From contig NW_027442217.1 of the NCBI RefSeq assembly GCF_048569485.1, positions 248,001 through 312,000 on the forward strand: a DNA stretch of 64,000 nt, read 5' to 3'. The stretch is from Anomaloglossus baeobatrachus. Lineage: Eukaryota > Chordata > Amphibia > Anura > Aromobatidae. Positions 1-10,134 of the stretch are shown in pieces. The notes beneath the pieces were generated by a model, which was not told where the DNA came from, searched no databases, and was given only the letters and a program-made list of their open reading frames with translations. Each line of letters opens with the position of its first letter. Within the stretch, counting starts at the first letter, position 1. The position numbers were made by a program, and so were the translations under genes.

Positions 1-2
1 TG

Positions 3-386
3 TTGCATGCCGGGGGGAATGATTTGGGTGGGCGTCCTTTTCGAATCTTGATAACGGACATCAAACATGATTTGTTACGGTTATGGGTGTCGTTTCCAGG
101 TCTAACGATAGTCTGGTCGGAGATAGTAGCGAGAAAGAGTTGGCAGAAAGCGCGGTCAGTTGACAGGTTGAACAAGGCGCGGGCGAAGGTTAATAGGGCG
201 ATCTCGAAGTTTGTTAGTCGGAACGGGGGTATAGCAATACGGCATGTTGAGTTGGAAAGGACGGAAGAGGAATTTTGGTTGGCTGACGGGGTACACCTTA
301 ATGCGGTGGGAACTGACTTATGGGCTCTTGGCTTGCAGGGAGGTATTGAGAGGGCCCTTTGCTTGCGGGGGGTCTCAGGCACTTGA
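3..386 (+). pseudogene. SGNH-hydrolase ORF relic of a Ngaro/DIRS-like element (P1 left arm)
   Basis: The reading frame has the block motifs of SGNH/GDSL hydrolases: GGND near its start and DGVH-L near its end. Such a hydrolase is known as an accessory ORF of Ngaro-type tyrosine-recombinase retroelements, and a recombinase relic lies next to the mirrored copy at 4.1-4.8 kb. This copy is cut by the window edge. It is treated as a fossil: family Ngaro/DIRS-like, partial. A Crypton-like origin is a less likely alternative. Confidence 0.6.
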
Positions 387-419
387 AGGGTTTCAAGGTG
401 CCTTCGTTGTGGTGTTGTT

Positions 420-709
420 TATTGGTGGGTCCTTGAAGTTGGTTTAAAATTGGTTCGGGGATTCATCCGGGTATGGATCCCCTCATTGGCAGAATTGATG
501 GTCCCCTAGTGATTTTGGGGGGGAACCCCGACGGGGTATGTCGGGGCCCCTGGGGGTGTGGTTGGGGTTGACGGAGGATTAACCCTAACCATTTGGTGCT
601 ACTGAGTCAGTGTGGGTAACGGCTGGGAGCAAGTTGAGGTTTTTTATTGCTCGGTTATGGGAATCACCAGGGTTTTGGTAGCTTCAAGGACCTTACCACA
701 TTGCAAATT
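420..709. other. GC-rich stretch downstream of the SGNH relic, no gene seen
   Basis: This run holds G- and C-rich blocks (mirrored at 3136-3425) and lies between the hydrolase relic and the unidentified ORF. It is probably the 3' untranslated part of the Ngaro-like element. No coding or RNA feature is recognised. Confidence 0.4.
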
Positions 710-1045
710 TTATTGGTTATGTATTCTTGTTAATAAAATGGCTGCTATGGCCAAAATTATCCAAAGATAAATTTGTGTCTGTGTAATTACTTTTAAATAA
801 GAAATGGGAATGGAGGTGTGGGGTATGAAAGGAAGACCGGAGTCAACAATTCCAGGGTCAAGCATGTTTATTTGCGTAAGCTTCGTTCCAGGGTAGAAAG
901 GGTAAGAGTGCCTTTCAGAATTCGAAGTGGTCGGACTGTACGGACTACCAAGAACTGCAGGAGAGCTTGAACATCTTCCCATGGATGTGCGACATCCTCC
1001 CTCATCAGTTACGTAGGTAAGCAGGTTCTCAGCATTGCAGCCCAT
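710..1045 (-). other. Unidentified 111-codon open frame, mirrored at 2800-3135
   Basis: An open frame of 111 codons on the minus strand has its mirror copy on the plus strand at 2800-3201, where it reads on to 133 codons. It contains an internal hydrophobic segment (roughly residues 78-105) and no motif I recognise. Both copies remain open with a few substitutions, but the arms are so similar that this is weak evidence of selection. It could be a chance frame inside an LTR element's leader. Confidence 0.2.
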
Positions 1046-1059
1046 TTGTTGTCTTAAGT

Positions 1060-1358
1060 TAGTTAAGCGGGGTTAACTAACCTGTCAGTTCAGCCTCAGG
1101 TCTAAAGCAGAGGCCTGGACTCCACTCCTTACTCCTCACTCCACAACTCTCCTTAAAAACAACTGACTCCTTTTTCCTGCCCCGGGGTCTCCAGACCCTT
1201 AGGTGGGCGTTTCCTTCCGTCTGGTCCTGCCCACTGGTGTGCCTGTCTTTCCCTGGGGGAGGTGACTAGGGTTTTCTGGTTGGCTTTGTGTGACTTAGGT
1301 GAGGGAAGTTGTTATGCGGGGGCCTATGTGTGACTACCTGCAGTGTCAGGGCGTCACA
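1060..1358 (-). mobile_element. LTR-like end, TGTGACGCCCTG family (P1 left arm)
   Basis: Read on the minus strand from 1358, the sequence starts TGTGACGCCCTG, followed by a short inverted partner (GTAGTCACACATAGG in this copy). The same start is seen in longer LTRs at 35472 and 60867. The inner limit is not visible and is placed by eye. Fossil LTR fragment. Confidence 0.5.
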
Positions 1359-1509
1359 TATGTATGTGTGTATGTCTGCTAAAGGAATCCGCACCGTCAT
1401 ATTTACAAACACAAAATTTTGACTCTATGCACAGAAGAGAGTCATGCTATTTACATGATTTGTGTTTTTTTACCTTTTAAAACTATCATTAAATGTTAAG
1501 TTTTAGTTA

Positions 1510-2225
1510 GGGATTTATGCTTCTGTCTGTCTCTCTCCCAGTCTCTGTCATCTGTCTGTCTCTGTGTGTCTCTATCTCTATCCATGTCTCTCTGTCTCTC
1601 TATCTCTGTCTGTCTCTCTGTGTCTGTCTGTCTTTCTCTCTTTGTGGCTGTCTGTTTCTATGTCTGTCTGTCTCTTTTCCAGGTCTGTCTCTTTTCCAGG
1701 TCTGTCTCTTTCCCTGTCTGTCTGTCTCTTCCCCTGTCTGTCTCTTCCCCTGTCTGTCTCTTCCCCTGTCTGTCTCTGTATTTCTTTGTCTGTCTCTGTC
1801 TGTCTCTTCCCCTGTCTGTCTCTTTCCCTGTCTCTCTCTGCCTGTCTCTCTTTGTCTCTCTCTGTCTGACTCATTCCCCGTTTGTCTCTTTCCCTGTCTA
1901 TCTCTGTATTTCTTTGTCTGTCTCTATCTGTCTGTCTCTCTCTGTCTGTCTCTTCCCCTGTCTGTCTGTTTCCCTGTCGGTCTGCCTTTTCTCCTGCCTG
2001 TCTCTGTATGTTTGTCTTTGTCTGTTTCCCTATCTGCCTCTGTCTCTTTCTCTGTCTCTGTCTGTCTGCCTTTTTTCCCTGTCTATCTCTGTCTGTCTCT
2101 TTCCCTGTCTGCCTCTGTCTGTTTGTCTCTGTCTCTTTCCCTGTCTGTCTATGCCTATCTGTCTCTGTCTGTTTGTCTCTCAGTCTGTGTCTGTCTCTCT
2201 CTATCTGTCTCCCCACTGACATCAT
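1510..2225. repeat. Imperfect (CTGTCT)n low-complexity tract in the P1 spacer
   Basis: About 700 bp built from CTGT, CTCT and CCTGTCTGTCTCTTCC variants on the plus strand. It reads open in several frames on both strands only because the repeat lacks stop triplets; those frames are not genes. It fills most of the single-copy spacer of P1. Long pyrimidine-rich tracts can form triplex or slipped structures, which may be linked to the fold-back (inference). Confidence 0.95.
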
Positions 2226-2423
2226 ATTATCTCACACATAAGCTTCTTATACTATGAATGTCCTTTGTTCCTATAGCAACCAATCACAGCTGCTATTAAT
2301 AACTTGCAGCTCCCACCTCCATTCAGTTTAATGGAGGCAGGTTTTTTGGAGAGTAACTGTAAAGGTTAAATATTCCTGTTAAAACATAGTCTACAACGTT
2401 CCCTGAGTCACATGAGGTGTCTG
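2226..2423. other. Remaining P1 spacer, no feature seen
   Basis: Unique sequence between the CT tract and the right arm of P1, containing a CCAAT-like block near 2280. No gene or known repeat is recognised. Confidence 0.4.
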
Positions 2424-2486
2424 CAAAATTTTGTGTTTGTAAATATGACGGTGCGGATTCCTTTAGCAGACATACACACATACATA

Positions 2487-2790
2487 TGTGACGCCCTGAC
2501 ACTGCAGATAGTCACACATAGGCCCCCGCATAACAACTTCCCTCACCTAAGTCACACAAAGCCAACCAGAAAACCCTAGTCACCTCCCCTAGGGAAAGAC
2601 AGGCACACCAGTGGGCAGGACCAGACGGAAGGAAACGCCCACCTAGGGGTCTGGAGACCCCGGGGCAGGAAAAAGGAGTCAGTTGTTTTTAAGGAGAGTT
2701 GTGGAGTGAGGAGTAAGGAGTGGAGTCCAGGCCTCTGCTTTAGACCTGAGGCTGAACTGACAGGTTAGTTAACCCCGCTTAACTAACTTA
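2487..2790 (+). mobile_element. LTR-like end, TGTGACGCCCTG family (P1 right arm)
   Basis: This is the mirror of the 1060-1358 fragment. It begins TGTGACGCCCTG and continues through the TAGGCCCCCGCA block that is also present in the LTR at 60867. Fossil; the 3' limit is uncertain. Confidence 0.5.
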
Positions 2791-3458
2791 AGACAACAAA
2801 TGGGCTGCAATGCTGAGAACCTGCTTACCTACGTAACTGATGAGGGAGGATGTCGCAAATCCATGGGAAGATGTTCAAGCTCTCCTGCAGTTCTTGGTGG
2901 TCCGTACAGTCTGACCACTTCGAATTCTGAAAGGCACTCTTACCCTTTCTACCCTGGAACGAAGCTTACGCAAATAAACATGCTTGACCCTGGAATTGTT
3001 GACTCCGGTCTTCCTTTCATACCCCACACCTCCATTCCCATTTCTTATTTAAAAGTAATTACACAGACACAAATTTATCTTTGGATAATTTTGGCCATAG
3101 CAGCCATTTTATTAACAAGAATACATAACCAATTAAATTTGCAATGTGGTAAGGTCCTTGAAGCTACCAAAACCCTGGTGATTCCCATAACCGAGCAATA
3201 AAAAACCTCAACTTGCTCCCAGCCGTTACCCACACTGGCTCAGGAGCACCAAATTATAAGGGTTAATCCTCCGTCAACCCCAACCACACCCCCAGGGGCC
3301 CCGACATACCCCGTCGGGGTTCCCCCCCAAAATCACCAGGGGACCATCAATTCTGCCAATGAGGGGATCCATACCCGGATGAATCCCCGAACCAATTTTA
3401 AACCAACTTCAAGGACCCACCAATAAACAACACCACAACGAAGGCACCTTGAAACCCT

Positions 3459-3920
3459 TCAAGTGCCTGAGACCCCCCGCAAGCAAAGGGCCCTCTCAAT
3501 ACCTCCCTGCAAGCCAAGAGCCCATAAGTCAGTTCCCACCGCATTAAGGTGTACCCCGTCAGCCAACCAAAATTCCTCTTCCGTCCTTTCCAACTCAACA
3601 TGCCGTATTGCTATACCCCCGTTCCGACTAACAAACTTCGAGATCGCCCTATTAACCTTCGCCCGCGCCTTGTTCAACCTGTCAACTGACCGCGCTTTCT
3701 GCCAACTCTTTCTCGCTACTATCTCTGACCAGACTATCGTTAGACCTGGAAACGACGCCCATAACCGTAACAAATCATGTTTGATGTCCTTTATCAAGAT
3801 TCGAAAAGGACGCCCACCCAAATCATTCCCCCCGGCATGCAACACTAAGATGTCAGGAGGTCTGTCCAACCGGGCGTATCTATGCACCTCCTGCACCCTA
3901 ACCCCCGAACACCGAGCCAT
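3459..3920 (-). pseudogene. SGNH-hydrolase ORF relic of a Ngaro/DIRS-like element (P1 right arm)
   Basis: The mirror copy is longer because the window includes sequence beyond 3844. It shows LHAGGNDLG (SGNH block III) and DGVHLN (block V with the Asp and His of the catalytic set). The frame lies just downstream, on the same strand, of a tyrosine-recombinase relic at 4150-4810, the gene order expected for Ngaro-like retroelements. Fossil, partial and broken. Confidence 0.65.
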
Positions 3921-4139
3921 CGCACGAGAGCCAGGTCCTTCTCAAAACCTAGCTGTCTCCAGTTCCATCTCGCGTCCGCTCGTCGGGCTCCCCAATACAC
4001 ATAAGAGTGGCCAAGGATCCAGACCAGGGAAGGAAGGGGGGGTGCTTCTGCAATACAAAATGTACAGACGACACCATTTTATTGCCTCACCAAACCAAAT
4101 TGACAAAAAACACACACTCTCACCCCCCCCATTGCTACC

Positions 4140-4810
4140 CTAATACCCTAATACCCCCCCCCTTTTCCCTTCAATTGCCAACAACCACCTGGGGACGTAC
4201 ATACGACTTAAAGCGCTGCGACTTCCACCTACCAATCTGCTTAACTGTCTCCTCCGGTAGGCCGCATATAGAGGCCTCCGTCGCTGCCCCAATCCGAAAG
4301 ACTTCGGATCTAACCCCAACGACTTCAAACATGCCCTAAAAACACTCACAAATTGGTATCTCGATAAAAAGATATATGTAATAAGGGGCCATCCACCTTC
4401 GGACGGATCTGTTGAAAATTCCCGAGACACTTGAACGGGCACATATCAGATGCCACAACCATCCCCAAACGGACTAGTCTACCCACACCTCTCTGATCAG
4501 TTTTCGATTTCCTAATCCAAAATTCAACTCCGTTTTCCACTGACATAATGTCACCCCAATCCAAGCCCCCGGGGAACGCCTTACTGGGCGATACCAACTC
4601 CCCAACCCGCAGGGCTCCAAAAAACGCCAAAGAAAAGGCTAACTTAAACAAACTCACCTCAAACGGAGATAGACAAACCCCCCACAACGCCCTACCCAGC
4701 CGGGTAGGGACCCAGCCCAGCCCAGCTGGGACCCAGTTTGAGCGAGGAACGGAACAAGTCCTTCCCACACCAAGGTTTGCAGGCCCTACCTCAGTCAGGG
4801 TTTCACCCAC
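4140..4810 (-). pseudogene. Tyrosine recombinase relic (Ngaro/DIRS-like)
   Basis: Minus-strand frames show the recombinase signature FFGALRVGEL followed by a SKTDQRG-type strand, and further on a GLPEE / IGRW-like C-terminal region. This is the catalytic core layout of tyrosine recombinases of DIRS/Ngaro elements. The coding region is broken and incomplete. At its upstream end it abuts hAT-1 transposase sequence on the other strand near 4.8 kb, so one element was truncated by the other or by rearrangement. Confidence 0.6.
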
Positions 4811-6107
4811 ACTCTACAGCTCCGGAATGTCATGCTCTTCAGCCTCCTCCTCCTCCTGCGCATCCTCATCCACTTTACCCTCCACACCAGTCCCAAGCTG
4901 GAAGCACTGCAGCACTGCCTCGGCGAAGCGGCAACAGGCTGTGCTGCAGCTAATCTGCATAGGTGACAAACCCCACAATGCAGAAGAGGTGTGGACAGCT
5001 CTAAAACAGCATGCAGATCACTGGCTCACACCTCTGAACCTAAAGCCAGGAAAGGTTGTGTGTGACAATGGCCGGAACCTGGTGGCGGCTTTGAGGCGAG
5101 GCCAGCTGACACATGTTCCATGCGTGGCCCATGTGCTCAACCTCGTGGTTCAGCGGTTTCTAAACTCATACCCAGAGCTGTCTGATCTGCTGGTAAAAGT
5201 TCGCCGCCTGTCTGCACATTTTCGAAAGTCACCTACTGCTTCAGCCGGCCTTGCCGGCTTTCAGCGTCATTTGCATCTTCCGGCTCACAGACTGGTGTGT
5301 GATGTCCCCACGCATTGGAATTCAACTCTGCACATGTTGATCAGGATATGTGAGCAGAAGAGGGCAGTTGTTGAGTACCTGCATCACCTAAGCCATCGGG
5401 AAATGGGTCAAACTCCACACATAACACCTGAGGAGTGGAGATGGATGTCCGACCTATGTACCATCCTCCAAAACTTTGAGGACTCCACCAAGATGGTGAG
5501 CGGCGATGACGCCATTATTAGCGTCACCATACCGCTTCTCTGCCTTCTAAAACGGTCTCTGCTCAAAACCAAACATGATGCATTGCAGGCGGAACACGAT
5601 GAGTTGGAGCAAGAAACAGTAGTGGGTGTGGGTGATAACACACAGCCCAGCCTCGTCTCATCACAACGTGCAGTGGAGGACTATGACGAGGAGGAAGATG
5701 AAGACATGGAGCAACTCTCCGACCAAATTGAGGATATGACATGCATACCAGTCATATGCTCAGTTCAGCGTGGCTGGCCAGAGGACAGGGTAGATGAGGA
5801 GGAGGAGGAGGAGAAGGAGGAGGACAGCATGTTCAGTCATCGTGTTGGTCTGGATATTGAAGTGATGGCTGTTAAGAGTCTGGCGCACATGGATGACTTT
5901 ATGGTAAGCTGCCTGTCTCGTGACCCTCGCGTTAAGAACATCTTGGCCGACAATCATTACTGGTTGGTAACACTGTTAGACCCACGCTACAAGGAGAACT
6001 TTATGTCTCTTATTCCCGAGGCGGAGAGGTCAGCCAAAATGCAGCAGTTCTGGAAGGCCATAGTCACGGAAGTAGGCAAAGCATTCCCTTCACAAAACGC
6101 TAGCGTC
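4811..6107 (+). pseudogene. hAT-1 transposase, internal fragment (ZBED-like)
   Basis: The frame, open from 4548, becomes recognisable hAT transposase from about 4811. It shows VVCDNGRNL (second catalytic Asp context), HVPCVAHVLNLVVQ, THWNSTLHML and, after an acidic linker, LLDPRYKENF. It lacks the BED finger upstream and the C-terminal dimerisation region, which in this family is seen in the minus-strand copy at 20024-21022. The first part of the open frame (4548-4810) is antisense to the recombinase relic and not transposase. The match ends at CGCTAGCGT near 6107, where AT-rich sequence begins. A non-functional fragment of a DNA transposon. Confidence 0.85.
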
Positions 6108-6386
6108 ATAATTGTAACACTATTAGTTAAAAGAAAGGGATAAACTGTAAAAAAAAACAAAATAAGGCATAACTTTTTTTTAACATCAATTTTTTTTTTT
6201 TAGATTTAACCAAAGAATGTGCACATTTGTTATAATAAACAAGTGAAAAATGTTGAAAATCAGTCATCCAAAGGTGTGTGAAAAAAAAATATATATATGG
6301 TACCAATAAAAATGTCACTTTGTCCTGCAAAGAATGCAGCCCCCCACATTATTTTTTTCCTCTGTGCGGCCCATACACCCAGCCGA
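6108..6386. other. AT-rich junction sequence, no gene seen
   Basis: A-, T- and AT-runs between the hAT-1 fragment and segment A. The last 50 bases (GTGCGGCCCATACAC ... GAGTTTGAGACCCC) resemble the end of an old hAT-type element, but this is only an impression. Confidence 0.35.
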
Positions 6387-6508
6387 GTTTGAGACCCCCT
6401 GCCTTACACTATATAGATATCATGTTCATTCCCCATCTATCTTGCTCAGGAGAGCATCTCCCTCCCCCGGCACCAAGAGCAGCTCATACTGAATTGTTAC
6501 AATGACTA

Positions 6509-6710
6509 CATTGACACCCCCATACTTTGCACTGACGAGGGGCAAGCACCCCGAAACACCGTGTCTGCAAATTGGGATTCTGATCTGGCTTATATATCCT
6601 GAGTCATATTGCAATGGATTGTTGAAAATCCACTTGTGACTTTTAGGATCGCTACTTCCAATAGGTGGCGCTGTGCTAGAGTTTGTCTCCTTTACTGGAG
6701 AGACAATTTG
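6509..6710 (+). mobile_element. 202 bp insertion with 11 bp target-site duplication, Penelope-like candidate
   Basis: Segment B reads TTGTTACATTGACTAG without interruption. Segment A has TACAATGACTA (6498-6508), then 202 bp, then TACATTGACTA (6711-6721), so the insertion is flanked by an 11 bp duplication differing at one base. It therefore arrived after the A/B duplication, or was lost cleanly from B. It carries a complete hammerhead core near its 5' end, a hallmark of Penelope-like elements and their short non-autonomous relatives. No coding capacity. Confidence 0.8.
6526..6571 (+). ncRNA. Hammerhead ribozyme, minimal type I
   Basis: All parts are present in order: stem I strand TTTGCA (6526-6531), core CTGACGA (6532-6538), stem II GGGG (6539-6542) with CCCC (6549-6552), GAAA (6553-6556), a two-base-pair stem III CA/TG closed by CCG, cleavage triplet GTC ending at 6565, and TGCAAA (6566-6571) pairing perfectly with the first strand. 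CUGANGA and GAAA are the invariant core. A very short stem III is typical of hammerheads in Penelope-like retroelements. Predicted self-cleavage is 3' of 6565. Confidence 0.85.
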
Positions 6711-7202
6711 TACATTGACTAGTAACACTGCACACAGAAATGCACCTTAATATTCCACTGTTAACCCTTTCCTCCCAGCAGTAACACACAACTCCTCACC
6801 TTGATATCATGGTGATTTATGGTCAGAATGACTTCAATGCGATCAGTGATTTCTATTCTAGCTCTGCTCACATAGATTTTATATCCACACTCAACTATAG
6901 GCCGTTCTTCATATTTTGGGGGTTTTTAGTCAGATATACTAGTTTGTGCCTGTATAGTATTGGTGTAGATGGGAGTGTAGGGCATGGGTTACATGGCACT
7001 GTGGTGGGATACTGATGGGAGGTATTGGTGCTGTGTTTGAGGCTTCTACTGGGTATTTTCCTACAAATACTGGAACAGCTCACTGCTTAGAATGATCCTT
7101 CCCAGCTCTATAATATATTATATATACCCCACAATGCAGGCTCACACACACATTTGTCTCAAGTGTGTTGTAGGGACACAGATACAGTCTTGGTCATGTG
7201 AC

Positions 7203-7780
7203 TAAAGGCTACTTTACACACTGCGATATCGGTCCTGATATCGCTAGTGTGGGTACCCGCCCCCATCTGTTGCGCGACACGGGCAAATTGCTGCCCATGC
7301 TGCACAACACCGAACAGAACCAGTCACACATACTTACCTGCCCGGCGACGTCGCTGTGACCGGCGAACCGCCTCCTTTCTAAGGGGGCGGTTCGTGCGGC
7401 GTCACAGCAACGTCACTGAGCGACCGCCCAATAGCAGTGGAGGGGCGGAGATGAGTGGCCGGAACATCCCGCCCACCTCCTTCCTTCCTCATAGCGGCTT
7501 TGAGGCAGGTAAGGAGAGGTTCCTCGTTTCTGCGGTGTCACACGGAGCAATGTGTGCTGCCGCAGGAGCGACGAACTACATCGTTACTGCTGCAGTAACG
7601 ATAATCGAGAATGGAGACCCATGTCACCGATGAGCGATTTTGCACGTTTTTGCAACGATGCAAAATCGCTCATCGGTGTCACACGCAGCAACATCGCTAA
7701 TGCGGCCGGATGTGCGTCACAAATTCCGTGACCCCAACGACTCCGCATTAGCGATGTCGCAGCGTGTAAAGCCCCCTTTA
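7203..7780. mobile_element. MITE with long terminal inverted repeats (copy A)
   Basis: The left end TAAAGGCTACTTTACACACTGCGA is the imperfect inverse of the right end (TCGCAGCGTGTAAAGCCCCCTTTA). The interior is GC-rich, non-coding and contains a perfect 19 bp hairpin at about 7626-7678 (GATGAGCGATTTTGCA against TGCAAAATCGCTCATC). Ends beginning TAAAGG suggest a PIF/Harbinger or Kolobok relative; the target duplication is not clear enough to choose. Copies lie at 23315 and 30083. Confidence 0.75.
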
Positions 7781-9180
7781 GTGGGAGTGGTGTACAGGGT
7801 CTTAGCAGTAAAGAGTATTCCATATTTCTGCCAGATACCCACAGAGATATTGAAATCTGAAAAAAGAGACTTCTGCTCATTGAAGGTAAGAACTGCTCAC
7901 ATAGCGTTCAACTCCACAGCAAACGTGTGCTCTAGCACTGGCATCTCAGCAGGGATATTCCCCTACTACACATGTGTGTCTGGGTCGCTGTGACAGTTTA
8001 CAGGACATAACTCAGGGCACCTAGACAGAAGGCAGAGGGACTACTTTCTATTTCTGGTGTAGAGCTTAGTACAATATATATATATATACTATTACATGTG
8101 ACACATGTACCTTGTATTACCATTATTCGCTGTATATGAACCCCTTTTCTCCGGGCATTATTTGTCTATAGCATTTTTCACGAACCTGAGGCAACTGAGA
8201 ACCCTTCAGTGAAGGAATTCCACTAACCCTCACAATACCAACCAGGGGCCTCCCTGCAGTAACTCAGGTAGTTGTACCCATTCTCTTTCCGCATTCTATG
8301 TGTTCTTCTTCTTTCTTCTTTTTTTTCTTTTTTCTTCTTTTTATTTCTATCATGTAGTTCAGGGGTTTATAGATATATGTCCTGCATCTCATATTTCCTT
8401 TAGTGGTGCTTCTTACCCATTCTCATATCATTTACCCTAGTATTTCATGATCCTGAGGCGACTGAGAACCCTTTAATAAAGGAATCCTTTTTCACTTGAA
8501 TTGTCAAGTGATACTTACCAGTGACTATCACGTAATGTTACAGGTAGTTGCATTTTCTTCCTCTTCTTTCTCTCCTTTCTTCTTTGTCACACGGTCCATT
8601 GTGTTATAGCCCACGTGTCATGATAACACTTGTACCATCTTTTCATTTAGATTCCACCTACAATTATTTACCGATTCCAGTTCTGGAATAGGCTTTCATC
8701 ATCTACTCACTAGAATTCTCAAGTGCATAAGGTACTGAGACATATACATGTTCACACCATTATAAAGAACAAAGTATAAACATTGAGGTTTTTCTCACAC
8801 CCATGTTCCTGTGTTCTTTGATATGATATGTGTTCATTTCCTTCACTATATAGGATTGCAAGTTTTCCATTTGTACCTTAATGGCAATGACGCTATACAA
8901 TTGAACACATATCATCCTGTTATCCATATAGGTGTGTATTTACCTGCTTGACTATTTTTGGTTGTTTGATCCAGAATGTTTCTCCAGATAGGTCATGTGG
9001 AAATTTTCTTTCCTCAGTACAAATGTTTTCACTATGGCTTTGGAAAAATTTTTTGTGTGTGCATCATGGTTATTTGACCCATTGTACTCTCAAGTAGCAA
9101 TATATTGTACTGTTATGTTGTACTATGTACTAATTACGTGTTTATATGGTTTTGTAACCCTTTATGATCTTAGATAACTT
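7781..9180. other. Non-coding flank with a diverged internal duplication
   Basis: No gene is seen. Two stretches, near 8178-8275 and 8448-8560, share CCTGAGGC-ACTGAGAACCC, an AAAGGAAT-CC block and a CAGGTAGTTG block about 270 bp apart. This is a diverged tandem duplication. A polypyrimidine run lies at 8296-8347. The stretch may be the body of a Penelope-like element that ends at the GAAACG motif near 9211 (inference). Segment B carries the same sequence. Confidence 0.4.
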
Positions 9181-9184
9181 TATC

Positions 9185-9222
9185 CTTGATAAAGACCTAA
9201 AAACAAGGTCGAAACGTTGGAT
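9185..9222 (+). ncRNA. Degenerate hammerhead-like motif (copy A)
   Basis: CTTGATAAA is followed by a 5 bp stem GACCT (9194-9198) / AGGTC (9206-9210) and then GAAACGTTGG. This resembles the CUGAUGA - stem II - GAAA order of Penelope-type hammerheads, but with U and A in place of the C3 and G8 pair. Copies at 25298 (+) and 28642-28677 (-) carry a mismatch in the stem. Probably an inactive relic; the motif could also belong to another repeat family. Confidence 0.4.
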
Positions 9223-9373
9223 GAATTATCCTTTTGCACAAATAAAGAATTTTCAGCATTCCAAGAGTTCTTTTCTTACGTTATTGATCACTATAGTGTG
9301 CCAGAGCTATTTCTATTGAATTGACTCTTATTTTTTCTGAGCACCTGCTATATCCACAGTGAGCCAGACATAT

Positions 9374-9633
9374 TCAAGTTTCATTCAGAAGGCAGAGGGA
9401 AGCCTTAGCAGCTGAGCCTATATCTTGGCTTGTGAGCATTAGAACAGGCCGGCGATTACAGGGTAACATGAAAAATGTCCAGCTTGCATTATGACTAGAA
9501 CATGACAATATCCTTTTAAGTACTAACCTATGATGCGTTCCTAAGCAGTTGATGTTATATGTTCTACATTTCATTTTCTGCATACTTTACAAGTAGTAGA
9601 ATTTGCTTTGATATAGGCAACTGGATTTTCACA
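9374..9633. other. Flank upstream of the SET exon, no feature seen
   Basis: The sequence between the Penelope-like tail and the SET exon shows no promoter element I can support. The mirrored versions in P2 start and end inside this stretch. Confidence 0.3.
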
Positions 9634-9892
9634 ATGAAAAGGCAAAGGATAACGCCCGAAAAAGACGCCATACATTATGTCAGTGCCATCACTGACAAAC
9701 CTGGATTGACCATGAAATACATCAATCCCCTTAAAGGTGAGTTAAAACAAGTTTTAACTAAATTGCCTTAATATTGTCATGCATTAGAATGACTGTCTTA
9801 GGTAATGATAAATATTTTCTACAGGAAGAGGAGTGTTTGCTGAAACTGAAATCGAAAAAGGGAGTTTTGTTGCAGAATATCGAGGCGAGCTC
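9634..9892 (+). pseudogene. KMT5A-like SET-domain exons, truncated (copy A)
   Basis: Exon 9634-9736 reads MKRQRITPEKDAI and on to YINPLKG. A consensus donor AAAG|GTGAGT follows, then an 88 bp intron (9737-9824) with acceptor TTTCTACAG, and exon 9825 onward reads GRGVFAETEIEKG..VAEYRGEL. The joined sequence matches the start of the SET domain of KMT5A-type histone H4 lysine-20 methyltransferases (human form KGRGV-AT..F..GDFVVEYHGDL). The rest of the domain, including the NHS and catalytic Tyr region, is absent: at about 9893 the frame passes without a stop into Gypsy integrase. No upstream exons or promoter are identified, and the ATG may not be the true start. It could derive from a true paralogue or from a copy carried by a mobile element. 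Confidence 0.7.
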
Positions 9893-10134
9893 ACGTATGC
9901 ACTTACGATGGTAGACAACTACTCGAGATTTATGGTTGTGGTACAAGTCAAAGATCTAATGGCCCATACTGCAGCGAAGGTCTTCCAAGCACACTTATGC
10001 AGACCTCATGGCTACTCAGAGAGAGTCCTCACAGATCAAGGCACTGCCTTTGAAGCGGAAATCTTCAAGGACTTCTGCAGCTTTTACCGATGCAGGAAGA
10101 TGCGCACTACACCCTACCATGCTCAAACCAATGG
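9893..10134 (+). mobile_element. Ty3/Gypsy integrase fragment joined to the SET exon (copy A)
   Basis: In frame with the SET exon, the sequence reads TYALTMVDNYSRF and continues with LTDQGTAFEAEIF and TTPYHAQTNG, the integrase core of the same Gypsy family as the fossil at 14031-17258. It is a short fragment of an LTR retrotransposon, present identically placed in segment B. Fossil, no LTR here. Confidence 0.85.

Larger units (their letters stand above)
1..3844. repeat. Palindrome P1: inverted duplication around a CT-rich spacer
   Basis: Bases 1-1421 are the near-perfect reverse complement of 2424-3844; paired positions sum to 3845. For example GCGTCACATA at 1351 pairs with TATGTGACGC at 2485. 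Pairing stops at 1421/2424, leaving a 1,002 bp spacer that holds the CTGTCT tract. The left arm starts at or before the window edge, so the true arm may be longer. Each arm carries a relic of an SGNH-hydrolase ORF, a GC-rich untranslated stretch and an LTR start. Differences between the arms are few, so the duplication is young or kept uniform by conversion. An assembly fold-back is possible and cannot be excluded from sequence alone. Confidence 0.93.

Noticed and set aside
1517-2257. Long open frames (217-246 codons) on both strands
   Set aside because: They are translations of a CTGTCT-type repeat with no stop triplets; composition is only Ser/Leu/Cys/Val or its antisense.
4548-4810. N-terminal extension of the hAT-1 frame
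   Set aside because: It is antisense to the tyrosine-recombinase relic, with no transposase similarity; the joint is a breakpoint.
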